DNA from: Flavobacteriaceae bacterium
GTDB taxonomy: Bacteria; Bacteroidota; Bacteroidia; Flavobacteriales; Flavobacteriaceae
DNA length: 62,224 nt
NCBI GenBank assembly: GCA_009886755.1
Contig: QXYU01000010.1
Coordinates: forward strand, 37,113-99,336
Direction of reading: 5' to 3'
The notes under the pieces are model-generated. The model did no database searches. It saw only the letters and a list, made by a program, of their open reading frames with translations, and was not told where the DNA came from. The stretch's first letter is position 1; every line of letters begins with the position of its first letter. A program made the translations under genes and the position numbers. Below are positions 25,230-34,380 of this stretch, piece after piece.

Positions 25230-27827
25230 ATGGCTTCAGATCCAATGGACAACACCCCGCAAGAATTTCCAGAAACCCCTTCAACTGGATCGGCAGAAAG
25301 CTTGATTCGGGTTTCAGGAATGTACCAAGATTGGTTTTTGGACTACGCTTCCTATGTGATTTTGGAACGAGCGGTGCCTGCCATTGAGGACGGTCTTAAG
25401 CCTGTTCAACGTCGAATCCTTCATTCGATGAAAGACTTAGACGATGGACGCTACAATAAAGTGGCGAATATTGTAGGGCATACCATGCAGTATCACCCAC
25501 ATGGAGATGCCAGCATCAGTGATGCCATGGTTCAAATTGGGCAAAAGGAATTGCTCATTGACATGCAAGGAAACTGGGGGAATATCCTCACAGGGGATCG
25601 TGCTGCGGCTTCGCGTTATATCGAAGCGCGATTATCCAAGTTTGCTTTAGAGGTAGTTTTTAGCCCCAAAGTAACCGATTGGCAGTTGTCTTATGACGGA
25701 CGAAAAAAAGAACCCGTCAATTTGCCTATCAAATTCCCATTACTGTTGGCACAAGGAGCCGAAGGAATTGCGGTGGGCTTGTCCACTAAAATACTTCCGC
25801 ACAACTTCAATGAGTTAATCAAAGCATCCATACAACACCTTAAAGGAAATTCATTTACGATTTATCCTGATTTCATGACGGGTGGAGAAATGGATGTGGA
25901 GAATTATAACGATGGAAATCGTGGAGGGAAGGTTCGCGTTCGAGCTAAAATTCAACAGCAAGACAAAAATACGCTGGTGATTACAGAGATTCCTTACGGA
26001 ACTACAACCACTAGTCTGATCGATAGCATACTGAAAGCCAACGATAAGGGGAAGATTAAGATTCGAAAGATAGAAGACAATACGGCGGCTGAAGTAGAGA
26101 TTCTTGTACATCTCCCCAATGGGATTTCACCCGACAAAACGATTGATGCACTTTACGCTTTCACCTCTTGCGAAAATTCGATATCGCCCTTAGGCTGTGT
26201 GATTATTGATAACAAGCCTCATTTTATTGGAGTGTCTGAAATGCTGAGAATTTCTACGGACAATACCGTTTCTCTTTTGAAAAAGGAACTGGAAGTAGCT
26301 CTGGAAGAACTCGAGAATCAATGGCATTTTGCCTCTTTAGAGCGGATATTCATTGAAAACAGAATTTATCGCGATATTGAAGAGGTTGAAACTTGGGAAG
26401 GGGTCATCGAAGCTATTGATACGGGACTTAAACCCCATATTGCCCATCTAAAACGAGTAGTCGTTGAAGAGGATATTGTTCGTTTGACTGAAATTCGGAT
26501 CAAAAGAATTTCCAAATTTGACATTGACAAAGCACAGCAAAAGATTGACGCACTTGAAGAAGAGATTGCTTCAGTCAAAGACAATTTGGCGAATCTTATT
26601 GACTATGCTGTTCGTTACTTTGAGCATTTACTCAAGACATACGGTAAGTCCAAAGCCCGGAAAACAGAGATCAAAGCTTTCGATGATGTTGACGCTACCA
26701 AAGTAGTCGTTCGAAATCAGAAATTATATGTCAACCGCGAGGAAGGTTTTATTGGAACTTCGCTACGCAGAGATGAATATATCTGTGATTGCTCCGATAT
26801 TGATGACATTATTGCGTTTACCAAAGACGGGCATATGATGGTCGTTAAGGTAGATAGTAAAGTCTTTGTAGAAAAGGATATCATCCATGTGTCTGTGTTT
26901 AAGAAAAAAGACAGCCGCACCATTTATAATATGATCTACAGAGACGGCAAACGCGGCACTTCCTTCATTAAACGCTTTGCCGTTACGGGTGTTACCCGTG
27001 ATAAAAAATACAATTTGACACAAGGAAAACCAGGTTCAGAAGTACTGTATTTCACCCCCAATCCTAATGGAGAAGCAGAGATCGTATCGATCAGTCTGCG
27101 CAACAATGGCAGTATCAAAAAATTGAAATGGGATTTGGACTTTGCAGACCTTCAGGTAAAAGGTCGTGGCGTACGGGGTAATATTGTAACCAAATACGGA
27201 ATTCGAAAAATTGAACTCAAAGAAAAAGGCGTCTCTACCCTCAAACCGCGAGATATTTGGTTCGATAAGGCCATCAGCCGCTTGAATCTTGATGAACGAG
27301 GCGACTGGGTAGGAGCTTTTAGTGGTGATGATAAGCTATTAACCGTGAATGAGCGGGGTGAATCCAAAGCCGTTACTCTAGATATGGCATTGCATTTTGA
27401 TGGTACACCGCTTATTCTTGAGAAATGGATTTCCGAAAAACCGCTGACAGCTGTATATTTTGACCCGGAGAAAAATCGATATTTTCTGAAACGTTTTTTG
27501 ATTGAAACAGCAGAAAAAGTGGATTCTTTTATCAAAGAAGGAGGGGAGCTGTTATTCGTAAGTTCTGAGTGGCGGCCTGTGATAAAACTGGAGTTTGTAA
27601 AACCCAAAGGAAAACCAGTACCCGAAGCTCAAGAAATCAATGCAGAAGAATTCATCAGTGTAAAAGGCTACAGCGCTCTAGGGAATCAATTGGGAAGCAA
27701 GAAAATCAAAAAAGTAAGTTTGGCGGAAAGCCTTCCTTACGAGGCACCCACCCCAGAACCCCTTGAAAACATAGACGTTGAAGTGGAAGATGAGGATGAC
27801 GATTCACAAATCAAGCTGGATTTTTAG
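25230..27827 (+). CDS. parC: DNA topoisomerase IV subunit A
   Basis: The 865-residue cleavage subunit. The catalytic tyrosine is Tyr130 in DRAAASRYIEARLS, preceded by DGLKPVQRRILHSM and the HPHGD motif of the quinolone-resistance region. The C-terminal half should form the DNA-wrapping beta-pinwheel, and the last 40 residues are strongly acidic (DVEVEDEDDDSQIKLDF). Two in-frame ATGs are possible, at 25230 and five codons later; the first is used. The 3' end overlaps the convergent terC by 17 bases. Confidence 0.95.
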   Translation: MASDPMDNTPQEFPETPSTGSAESLIRVSGMYQDWFLDYASYVILERAVPAIEDGLKPVQRRILHSMKDLDDGRYNKVANIVGHTMQYHPHGDASISDAMVQIGQKELLIDMQGNWGNILTGDRAAASRYIEARLSKFALEVVFSPKVTDWQLSYDGRKKEPVNLPIKFPLLLAQGAEGIAVGLSTKILPHNFNELIKASIQHLKGNSFTIYPDFMTGGEMDVENYNDGNRGGKVRVRAKIQQQDKNTLVITEIPYGTTTTSLIDSILKANDKGKIKIRKIEDNTAAEVEILVHLPNGISPDKTIDALYAFTSCENSISPLGCVIIDNKPHFIGVSEMLRISTDNTVSLLKKELEVALEELENQWHFASLERIFIENRIYRDIEEVETWEGVIEAIDTGLKPHIAHLKRVVVEEDIVRLTEIRIKRISKFDIDKAQQKIDALEEEIASVKDNLANLIDYAVRYFEHLLKTYGKSKARKTEIKAFDDVDATKVVVRNQKLYVNREEGFIGTSLRRDEYICDCSDIDDIIAFTKDGHMMVVKVDSKVFVEKDIIHVSVFKKKDSRTIYNMIYRDGKRGTSFIKRFAVTGVTRDKKYNLTQGKPGSEVLYFTPNPNGEAEIVSISLRNNGSIKKLKWDLDFADLQVKGRGVRGNIVTKYGIRKIELKEKGVSTLKPRDIWFDKAISRLNLDERGDWVGAFSGDDKLLTVNERGESKAVTLDMALHFDGTPLILEKWISEKPLTAVYFDPEKNRYFLKRFLIETAEKVDSFIKEGGELLFVSSEWRPVIKLEFVKPKGKPVPEAQEINAEEFISVKGYSALGNQLGSKKIKKVSLAESLPYEAPTPEPLENIDVEVEDEDDDSQIKLDF

Positions 27828-28590
27828 ATTTACGAGTCCGCATTTTCATATTGATAAATTCAACACCCACCGAAAAAGCAATGGCAAAGTAGAGGTAGCC
27901 TTTGGGGATACTCCCGATGGCTTCGTTCATAAACTTGGTGTGTGACAGATGTGCTGCTTCGGTAACCAACATAAAGCCAATCAATAATAAAAAAGCCATT
28001 CCTAAAACCTGCAAGGAGGGATGCTTGCTGACAAAATTTCCAACGGGATTGGCAAAAAGCATCATGATTAGGACGGAAACAATCACCGCGATGACCATCA
28101 ACCAAAAAGCGTTGGGCAAGCCGTTGGTCATTCCAATAGCTGTTAGAATGGAATCAAAGGAGAATACAATATTGATTAGCGTGATCTGCAATACGGCTTT
28201 CGAAAGCAACAGCTTCCCAGATTGAAGCGTTTCAATGGAGTGATTGGGTTCTTCCACACGCTCGTATATTTCTTTGGTGGCTTTGTAGATCAAAAATAAG
28301 CCCCCTATAAAAAGGATAAGGCTTTGTCCGCTGACTTCAGTGTGGAGAAGGGCGGTGTCAATTACAAACCAGCTTTCTTGCATTCCAATAAAAATGGAAA
28401 TCCCCATTAATAAAAAAATGCGGAGTAACATTGCAAGAACCAATCCGATTTGGGTCGCTCGCGTACGGTCTTTCACCTCCAGTTTATTAGCAATCAGGGT
28501 GATGAAAAGAATGTTGTCAATTCCTAAAACGATTTCTAAAAAAGTAAGGGTTAGAAAAGCCGAAAGGGCTTCTGTAGTAAAGAAATCCAT
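27811..28590 (-). CDS. TerC-family membrane protein
   Basis: A 259-residue protein with about seven membrane segments. The family pattern is clear in LTFLEIVLGIDNILFITLIA near residue 15 and LINIVFSFDSILTAIGMTNG near 135, which carry the conserved acidic residues inside membrane helices. TerC/Alx proteins are linked to manganese export and to membrane insertion or metal loading of secreted proteins; which applies here is not clear. It lies 1 base downstream of the lipoprotein gene, so they are likely co-transcribed. Confidence 0.92.
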   Translation of the reverse strand: MDFFTTEALSAFLTLTFLEIVLGIDNILFITLIANKLEVKDRTRATQIGLVLAMLLRIFLLMGISIFIGMQESWFVIDTALLHTEVSGQSLILFIGGLFLIYKATKEIYERVEEPNHSIETLQSGKLLLSKAVLQITLINIVFSFDSILTAIGMTNGLPNAFWLMVIAVIVSVLIMMLFANPVGNFVSKHPSLQVLGMAFLLLIGFMLVTEAAHLSHTKFMNEAIGSIPKGYLYFAIAFSVGVEFINMKMRTRKSKNPA

Positions 28591-28591
28591 A

Positions 28592-28969
28592 TTACTTGAT
28601 TTTTTCTATGGTCCCGCGCTGGGTGTTTTTAGTATCCCCCACCAAGGCATACTCAAAGGTGTACTCCGTACTGTCTTTGGTTTTTAAAATTTTCATTCGG
28701 ATGGGGCGTTTGTCTTGGTTGTTGGAAGGATTGAGTTTTGTCAACACGCATTCACAGTCATTGACCCAGCGAATCCTTGCAGAATCAATTGCGCCTTGAT
28801 AGGTTTCGATTTCCAAATCGCCAGTGCGGACAAAAACAGATTGCTGCATTTCTCCATTGACCATAGTAGTGAATTGAAAATGTCCTTCATGAAAAGGCAA
28901 ACAATTACGCTCCACTCGGTAGCACCCCGAAAATAGACCGATTAAAAGGAAGATTCCCAATTTATTCAT
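28592..28969 (-). CDS. Small lipoprotein of unknown function
   Basis: A 125-residue protein with a lipoprotein signal peptide (MNKLGIFLLIGLFSGC, cysteine 16). The mature part has two further cysteines (RNC near 22 and DCEC near 92). Similar proteins near parC in flavobacteria are sometimes labelled DNA topoisomerase IV by position only; no such domain is present. It lies 12 bases after the XRE regulator gene and 1 base before terC on the same strand. Confidence 0.8.
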   Translation of the reverse strand: MNKLGIFLLIGLFSGCYRVERNCLPFHEGHFQFTTMVNGEMQQSVFVRTGDLEIETYQGAIDSARIRWVNDCECVLTKLNPSNNQDKRPIRMKILKTKDSTEYTFEYALVGDTKNTQRGTIEKIK

Positions 28970-28981
28970 TGGGCGAAAATA

Positions 28982-29404
28982 CTAAGAATTTGAGGAATAA
29001 TTTTCAAAGCTCCCATCTTCAAATAAAATGAGAATTCGTTTTGGATTTCCGGTTGCGGCCGATTTTGTAATCGGGACAGAGGTCGGGGGGGCTTCTGTGA
29101 ATAAGTCGTTTGTTGTGATTGCTGAATCCGTAGCCCCAGGAATTGGTTCCGGTGTATTTTCCTCAGAAGTGGATGAGGGAGGCGGGGAGGTCTCTTTTCC
29201 ATAAACCAAACCATCGAGCGAAACATGGGGAAAGAAACTCACAATTTTGACCAAGAGATCCAGGGAAGGTTTATTTCGTCCCGAAACCAAATGCGAGAGA
29301 GAAGAACGGGGAATGCCAATTTTTTGAGCAAAAGCAGCGGCCGTCAATCCTTCTTGTTCACGTATGACTTCGATTCTTTTAACGATATCAGAGTGATTTA
29401 ACAT
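28982..29404 (-). CDS. XRE-family DNA-binding regulator with C-terminal tail
   Basis: A 140-residue protein. Residues about 5-65 form a Cro/C1 helix-turn-helix (LTAAAFAQKIGIPRSSLSHL and RNKPSLDLLVKIVSFFP). The rest is a linker rich in P, S, T and E and a short hydrophobic end (KRILILFEDGSFENYSSNS). No ligand domain is recognised. The ATG at 29402-29404 was preferred over a TTG three codons upstream. A copy of TTGTTTACAA overlaps this start on the minus strand, and further copies lie in front of the divergent peptidase gene, suggesting self-regulation. Confidence 0.88.
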   Translation of the reverse strand: MLNHSDIVKRIEVIREQEGLTAAAFAQKIGIPRSSLSHLVSGRNKPSLDLLVKIVSFFPHVSLDGLVYGKETSPPPSSTSEENTPEPIPGATDSAITTNDLFTEAPPTSVPITKSAATGNPKRILILFEDGSFENYSSNS

Positions 29405-29413
29405 TGTAAACAA
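29404..29413 (-). promoter_or_regulatory. TTGTTTACAA site at the XRE gene start
   Basis: An exact 10-mer of the form TTGT-N2-ACAA, on the minus strand, touching the start codon of the regulator. Identical copies occur at 29551-29560 and 29594-29603 on the plus strand. Candidate operator. Confidence 0.45.
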
Positions 29414-29550
29414 TTATAATATTACTGTAAAGTTATAAAATTTTTAGATTTATAAAAAAGCTTAAAACAAAAGAATTTACTTAAAGCTGCAGTTGATATT
29501 GCTTATTTAAATCACTCAAAAGCAATAGGATAGATTCAAAAAAGTGCAAT

Positions 29551-29603
29551 TTGTTTACAATTCCAAACAAACAGCATCAAATCAAATGGATATTTGTTTA
29601 CAA
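29551..29603 (+). promoter_or_regulatory. Two TTGTTTACAA sites upstream of the M14 peptidase
   Basis: Exact copies at 29551-29560 and 29594-29603, 43 bases apart start to start (about four DNA turns). The core hexamer recurs as GTAAAC at 29629-29634 and GTTTAC at 29643-29648, closer to the gene. Candidate operators for the adjacent XRE regulator. Confidence 0.5.
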
Positions 29604-29621
29604 GAGTAACAACCACTTGTT

Positions 29622-29629
29622 TATTTTTG
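29622..29629 (+). promoter_or_regulatory. Probable -7 element of the M14 peptidase gene
   Basis: TATTTTTG matches TAnnTTTG and ends 28 bases before the ATG at 29658. A GTAAAC half-site begins at its last base, so a bound repressor would cover it. Confidence 0.5.
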
Positions 29630-29657
29630 TAAACATATCAAAGTTTACTTTTGTAAC

Positions 29658-30728
29658 ATGACACGATATACACCTCCAGATACAATTGCTCGTTTTGTAA
29701 ACGCGACAGAAGGAAAACTACCTTTTAAAGTTATAGGGACTTCAGTAGCCCAACTATCGATTTATGGCTTGGAAATAGGCTCAGGTTCAATTAAAGTGCT
29801 TTTATGGTCACAGATGCACGGAAACGAAAGCTCTACTACAAGGGCTCTATTACGATTTTTAGAAGCCTATACACAAGAGGTTCGCTATTCTTTTTTAGAG
29901 AAACTGACCCTTTATATTATCCCACAGCTCAGTCCAGATGGGGCAGCTGCCTTTACACGTTTGAATGGCAATGGGGTTGACTTGAATAGGGATGCGGAAG
30001 CACAAACCCAGCCCGAAAGCAAGGTGTTGGCGCGAATTTTTAAAGACTTTCAACCTGATTATGCGCTGAATCTCCATGGGCAACGGACTATTTTTGCGGC
30101 TGGAGAAGGGGGGAAGCCCGCTACTCTTTCATTTTTGGCCCCTGCTGCCGATCCCAAGCGTACAATTCCAGCACAAAGACTCGTTGCCATGCAGCTAATC
30201 GCAGCTTTATGTGATGATTTAAGTGGACTAAAAGGTGCTATTGGTCGCTATGACGATAGTTACAATGCCCATTGTGTTGGAGATCGTTTTATGAGTGCGG
30301 GGGTTCCCACGCTTTTGTTTGAAGCGGGTCATTATCCCGAAGATTATCAACGAAATAGGACCACTGATTGGATTTATAAGGCATTACTATCCTGTTTTGA
30401 TCATATTGCACAGCAAGATTTCAACCATAAATCAATAGCTGATTACGAAGCCATACCTAAAAACCACAAAGGATACGTGGATTTGATTGTTTTGGATGTT
30501 TCGCTTCAGGTTGATGGGAAATACTATACCCATCAGCAGTTGGCGGTGCAGTATGAAGAACGTCTGCAGGATGACAAACTGCTTTTGATTCCTGTTTTTC
30601 ACCGTTTTGGTTCTGAATTGCCGCTTCGCGGGCATCGTTATAAAACGCTTCAAAATGAAGAAAAATCAACTTTTTGGCCATTTAGGGTGGGTGAGACGGT
30701 AGATTTTTTGGAAAATATAACAATTTGA
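29658..30728 (+). CDS. M14-family zinc carboxypeptidase, cytoplasmic
   Basis: A 356-residue metallopeptidase. The zinc ligands are in SQMHGNESS (His and Glu, about residues 53-56) and ALNLHGQRT (His near 141); the NGNGVDLNRDAEA block holds the substrate arginine, and FEAGHYPEDYQR near 217 supplies the catalytic glutamate region. There is no signal peptide, so unlike most M14 enzymes it should act in the cytoplasm. The C-terminal 100 residues form an extra domain I do not recognise. It is divergent from the XRE regulator, which probably controls it. Confidence 0.87.
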   Translation: MTRYTPPDTIARFVNATEGKLPFKVIGTSVAQLSIYGLEIGSGSIKVLLWSQMHGNESSTTRALLRFLEAYTQEVRYSFLEKLTLYIIPQLSPDGAAAFTRLNGNGVDLNRDAEAQTQPESKVLARIFKDFQPDYALNLHGQRTIFAAGEGGKPATLSFLAPAADPKRTIPAQRLVAMQLIAALCDDLSGLKGAIGRYDDSYNAHCVGDRFMSAGVPTLLFEAGHYPEDYQRNRTTDWIYKALLSCFDHIAQQDFNHKSIADYEAIPKNHKGYVDLIVLDVSLQVDGKYYTHQQLAVQYEERLQDDKLLLIPVFHRFGSELPLRGHRYKTLQNEEKSTFWPFRVGETVDFLENITI

Positions 30729-30807
30729 TGAAAATTTGACATCATATTCTTTAGATCGTTGCGAATACTCAATTTTATCTGCATTTTTGTATTCAAAATA
30801 AATCGCT

Positions 30808-31290
30808 ATGAGCCCAGTTAAATTGGATGATGTTGACCATCAGATCCTTGACATACTAATCGAAAATACCCGCGTCCCTTTTACAGATATCTCAAAACGC
30901 TTATTGATTTCCGCCGGAACGGTACACGTACGGGTTAAGAAAATGGAAGAAGCTGGAATCATCAAAGGTTCCTCTTTAAACCTAGACTATGTAAAGTTAG
31001 GGTATTCTTTCATCGCTTATGTGGGAATCTTTTTGGACAAAACCAGTCAAACTCAAAATGTTTTGGATGCGCTAACGGCTATTCCCTTTGTTACCGTGGC
31101 ACACATCACTACTGGAAAGTTTAATATTTTCTGCAAAGTACGTGCTCGTGATACCTCGCATGCCAAAAGCATCATCTTTTCCGTTGATGATGTGGATGGT
31201 GTAGCCCGAACGGAAACCATGATTTCCATGGAAGAAAGTATCAACGATAAGCGACGCTTAATGCATCATATTTTTAACGAATTAGACTAA
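30808..31290 (+). CDS. Lrp/AsnC-family transcription regulator
   Basis: A 160-residue regulator with an N-terminal winged helix-turn-helix (LDDVDHQILDILIENTRVPF and ISAGTVHVRVKKMEEAGII) and a C-terminal RAM/ACT-like ligand domain (about 70-150). Such proteins sense amino acids. It is 5 bases before ppc and probably co-transcribed with it, which would suit control linked to the anaplerotic supply of aspartate-family precursors; the ligand is unknown. Confidence 0.94.
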   Translation: MSPVKLDDVDHQILDILIENTRVPFTDISKRLLISAGTVHVRVKKMEEAGIIKGSSLNLDYVKLGYSFIAYVGIFLDKTSQTQNVLDALTAIPFVTVAHITTGKFNIFCKVRARDTSHAKSIIFSVDDVDGVARTETMISMEESINDKRRLMHHIFNELD

Positions 31291-31295
31291 CCAAA

Positions 31296-33884
31296 ATGGC
31301 TAGAATCCCCAAAATAGACCGTTTTAACGAACGGGTACTATCTAAATTTCAGATTTATAACAACTTATTTCTGACTCTTCCTTTTGAAAGCATTAAAAAA
31401 ACGGGGCTTTACTTGCCGCTCTTTGCCAATATTTGTCAGGATTCCTATGCGGAAAACAAATCCCCTGAAGATATCGTGGGATCTTTTTTTGATAAATACC
31501 TCCCCGAACTGCCACAAAAGGAGCAAAATGACTTACTTTTTCAATTCATTCAATACATTGAACGTCAAGTAGTTCTTTTTGATGCTATTGAAGACGCTGG
31601 ATATGCCTATGTCAATAATATGCATGGGCGGGGAACCATTCGTAACATTAAGGAAGAAGCGACATCCAAACAAAAACAGGATGCCTTGATTGATTACCTG
31701 AATCGTTTTCGGGTTCGGATTGTTCTAACGGCACACCCCACACAATTTTATCCAGGGAGTGTTTTGGGAATCATCAATGAACTCTCGGAAGCCATCCAGA
31801 TGGACGATTTGAGTCGTATCAAAACACTCTTGAGTCAGTTGGGGAAAACCCGCTTTTACAACAAACAAAAACCCACACCATTTGACGAGGCGATTAGCTT
31901 GATATGGTATTTGGAAAATGTATTCTACCAGTCTGCCAGTACCATTTATAACTATTTGGATCAAAACGTTTTTCAAGGACGTTCTATTGATAATTCTATT
32001 TTTGATTTTGGCTTTTGGCCGGGTGGTGACCGTGACGGAAACCCCTTTGTAACACCAGATATTACAAGAAAAACCGCCGATTCCCTTCGGTTTTCAATCC
32101 TGCGCAACTACTACCGTGATATTCGAAAACTCAAACGAAAAATCACCTTTGACCACGTAGATGAAACCATCAGTAAATTAGCGGATTTGCTATTGGAGGA
32201 ATTATTTTACCCAAAGAAAGAACCGGTGGTCAGTTCGGAATTTTTACTTTCGGAGTTGCATGCTGTTAAAGCCATCCTCGAAGCAGAACACAATGGAATC
32301 TACGGCCATGAGGTAGGGGATATGATCAATAAGATCAAACTGTTCGGGTTTCATTTTGCCAGTTTGGACATACGACAAGACTCCAGAGTGCACAACGGCG
32401 TATTTGAAACACTTTTGGCACAACCAGACGCAGCAAATCACATCACTCATTACCCAGAAGGATACACCGAAATGGACCCCTCAGCCCGACACAAGGCGTT
32501 ATTGCAAGTTCAAGGGAACTATCCTACGGAGATTCTGGAGAAAGACAGTATCGCCTACAACACACTGGAAAGTATTCACGCCATGAAAGCCATTCAGGCT
32601 GAAAATGGGGAAAAAGGCTGTAATCGTTACATCATCAGCAACTGCCAGTCCGTGGAAAATGTCTTACAGTTATTCGCGTTTTTCCGTCTGTGTGACTGGG
32701 AAAATCCTTCGGTGGATATCATACCCTTATTTGAAACCATTCCCGATCTGGAAGCGGCAGAAGCCGTGATGCATACGCTATACAGCAATCCAGAATACCG
32801 CGCCCACCTAAAGCGTCGTGAGGACAAACAGACCATCATGCTTGGTTTCTCCGATGGCACCAAAGACGGTGGTTATTTTATGGCGAATTGGAGTATCTAC
32901 AAAGCCAAGGAAGTACTGAGTCAATTATCCAAAAGTTTTGATCTAAACGTTGCCTTTTTTGACGGACGTGGAGGTCCTCCGGCCCGTGGTGGCGGGAACA
33001 CCCATAAATTTTACGCCTCTATGGGTGATTTGATTCAGTCTGACGATATTCAACTGACCATCCAAGGGCAGACTATCAGTTCCAATTTTGGAACCCTTGA
33101 TTCCTGTCAATTCAACCTAGAACAATTGTTGAGTTCCGGAATCGAAAATCAGGTATTTGCTTCGGAAAACAATACGTTGTCTGATGATGACCGACTGACT
33201 TTAGAGCAGTTGGCACAAGACGGTTATGCAGCCTACCAAGCTTTTAAGGCGCATCCGCAATTTGTACCCTATTTGGAAAAAATGACCACTTTACCCTACT
33301 ATGCTAAGACAAATATTGGAAGTCGTCCGGCCAAGCGTGGGAAAAGCGATGCCTTGGTCTTTGAAGACCTGCGTGCCATTCCCTTTGTTGGGGGGTGGAG
33401 CCAGTCCAAACAAAACGTTCCCGGTTTTTACGGAGTGGGTAGGGCCTTACAGGAACTAAAATCTGCGAATGAATTTGACCGGGCGGTCCAGCTCTATCAA
33501 AATTCTCGTTTTTTCCGGACGCTGATTGCCAACAGTATGATGAGCATGACCAAATCCTTTTTCCAACTTACCGCCTATATGGCGGAGGATTCTCAGTTTG
33601 GTGCTTTTTGGACACAGATTCATGAGGAATTCCAATTGACAAAAAAGCTGGTTTTGGAGCTGACAGGAATGAAAACCCTTATGGAAGATGAAAAGGCGGG
33701 CAAGGCCTCTATCAAAGTTCGGGAGGAGATAGTACAGCCGTTGCTGACCATTCAGCAATATGCCTTGCAACAAATTCAAACTGCCAAAGCCCAAGGGAAT
33801 ACTTCCAAAGACCTTGCGCTTTTTGAAAAAATGGTTACCCGTTCATTGTTTGGAAATATCAATGCCAGCCGAAATTCAGCCTAG
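31296..33884 (+). CDS. ppc: Phosphoenolpyruvate carboxylase
   Basis: PEPC makes oxaloacetate from phosphoenolpyruvate and bicarbonate. The catalytic histidine is His147 in VLTAHPTQ, and the blocks FWPGGDRDGNPFVT, LDIRQDSR, GFSDGTKDGGYFMANW and NIGSRPAKR are all present. Two parts differ from the E. coli form: the glycine-rich loop reads FDGRGGPPARGGGNTH rather than starting FHGRGG, and the C-terminus ends ASRNSA rather than RNTG. The length, 862, is a little short but complete. It is probably active; the changes may be lineage-typical. Confidence 0.93.
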   Translation: MARIPKIDRFNERVLSKFQIYNNLFLTLPFESIKKTGLYLPLFANICQDSYAENKSPEDIVGSFFDKYLPELPQKEQNDLLFQFIQYIERQVVLFDAIEDAGYAYVNNMHGRGTIRNIKEEATSKQKQDALIDYLNRFRVRIVLTAHPTQFYPGSVLGIINELSEAIQMDDLSRIKTLLSQLGKTRFYNKQKPTPFDEAISLIWYLENVFYQSASTIYNYLDQNVFQGRSIDNSIFDFGFWPGGDRDGNPFVTPDITRKTADSLRFSILRNYYRDIRKLKRKITFDHVDETISKLADLLLEELFYPKKEPVVSSEFLLSELHAVKAILEAEHNGIYGHEVGDMINKIKLFGFHFASLDIRQDSRVHNGVFETLLAQPDAANHITHYPEGYTEMDPSARHKALLQVQGNYPTEILEKDSIAYNTLESIHAMKAIQAENGEKGCNRYIISNCQSVENVLQLFAFFRLCDWENPSVDIIPLFETIPDLEAAEAVMHTLYSNPEYRAHLKRREDKQTIMLGFSDGTKDGGYFMANWSIYKAKEVLSQLSKSFDLNVAFFDGRGGPPARGGGNTHKFYASMGDLIQSDDIQLTIQGQTISSNFGTLDSCQFNLEQLLSSGIENQVFASENNTLSDDDRLTLEQLAQDGYAAYQAFKAHPQFVPYLEKMTTLPYYAKTNIGSRPAKRGKSDALVFEDLRAIPFVGGWSQSKQNVPGFYGVGRALQELKSANEFDRAVQLYQNSRFFRTLIANSMMSMTKSFFQLTAYMAEDSQFGAFWTQIHEEFQLTKKLVLELTGMKTLMEDEKAGKASIKVREEIVQPLLTIQQYALQQIQTAKAQGNTSKDLALFEKMVTRSLFGNINASRNSA

Positions 33885-34314
33885 ATTCATCAATGACATT
33901 CGTAATACTCGTTTCAAACTTGTCCGTAGTATTCGTTTTGGCACTTATACGGATTTTCTAATACAAGATATTCCGCAGACGTATTTCAATTCAATTAACC
34001 TTAATGTAAATTTGAATTTTGATCTCTTTAATGTAAGGGGCTTTTCTGTATTTATTGGTTCTGGGTTAACTGGAAACTTCAGATTTGGTTTGATAGGATT
34101 GGGAGGATGGTATGAGAGACTTTCATCTAATCACCTTAGAGATTTTAACCTTGCCATCAATGGGTTATCTGGTTTTAGACTAAATCCTTCTAAAAAAAGA
34201 ATTGGATATGAATTATTATTGTTTCCAGTAAGTTTTGGGCTAAATGATAGTTCTTTTTTAGAACTGTCTGTTGTCCAAATGAGGGTTATCATTAAATTAT
34301 TTGATTCTCCGTAA
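33862..34314 (+). pseudogene. Fragment resembling an outer-membrane barrel C-terminus
   Basis: An open frame continues beyond ppc for about 145 codons, with alternating polar and hydrophobic residues (YFNSINLNVNLNFDLFNV, GFSVFIGSGLTGNFRFGLIG, LLLFPVSFGLND, FLELSVVQMRVIIKLF) as in beta-barrel strands. Its only ATG lies inside the ppc end and gives no signal peptide, so it is likely the tail of a once larger gene. It may instead be a small protein of unknown type. Confidence that it encodes something is moderate, in its function low. Confidence 0.4.
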
Positions 34315-34380
34315 TTAAACAGTTATGATTAAATAGTTCTCTGACTCCTAGGTTTGCAAATATGGCCTACAAAATCTTCC

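Noticed and set aside
27152-27607. 151-codon minus-strand frame in parC
   Set aside because: Shadow of the conserved topoisomerase subunit; no independent start signal.
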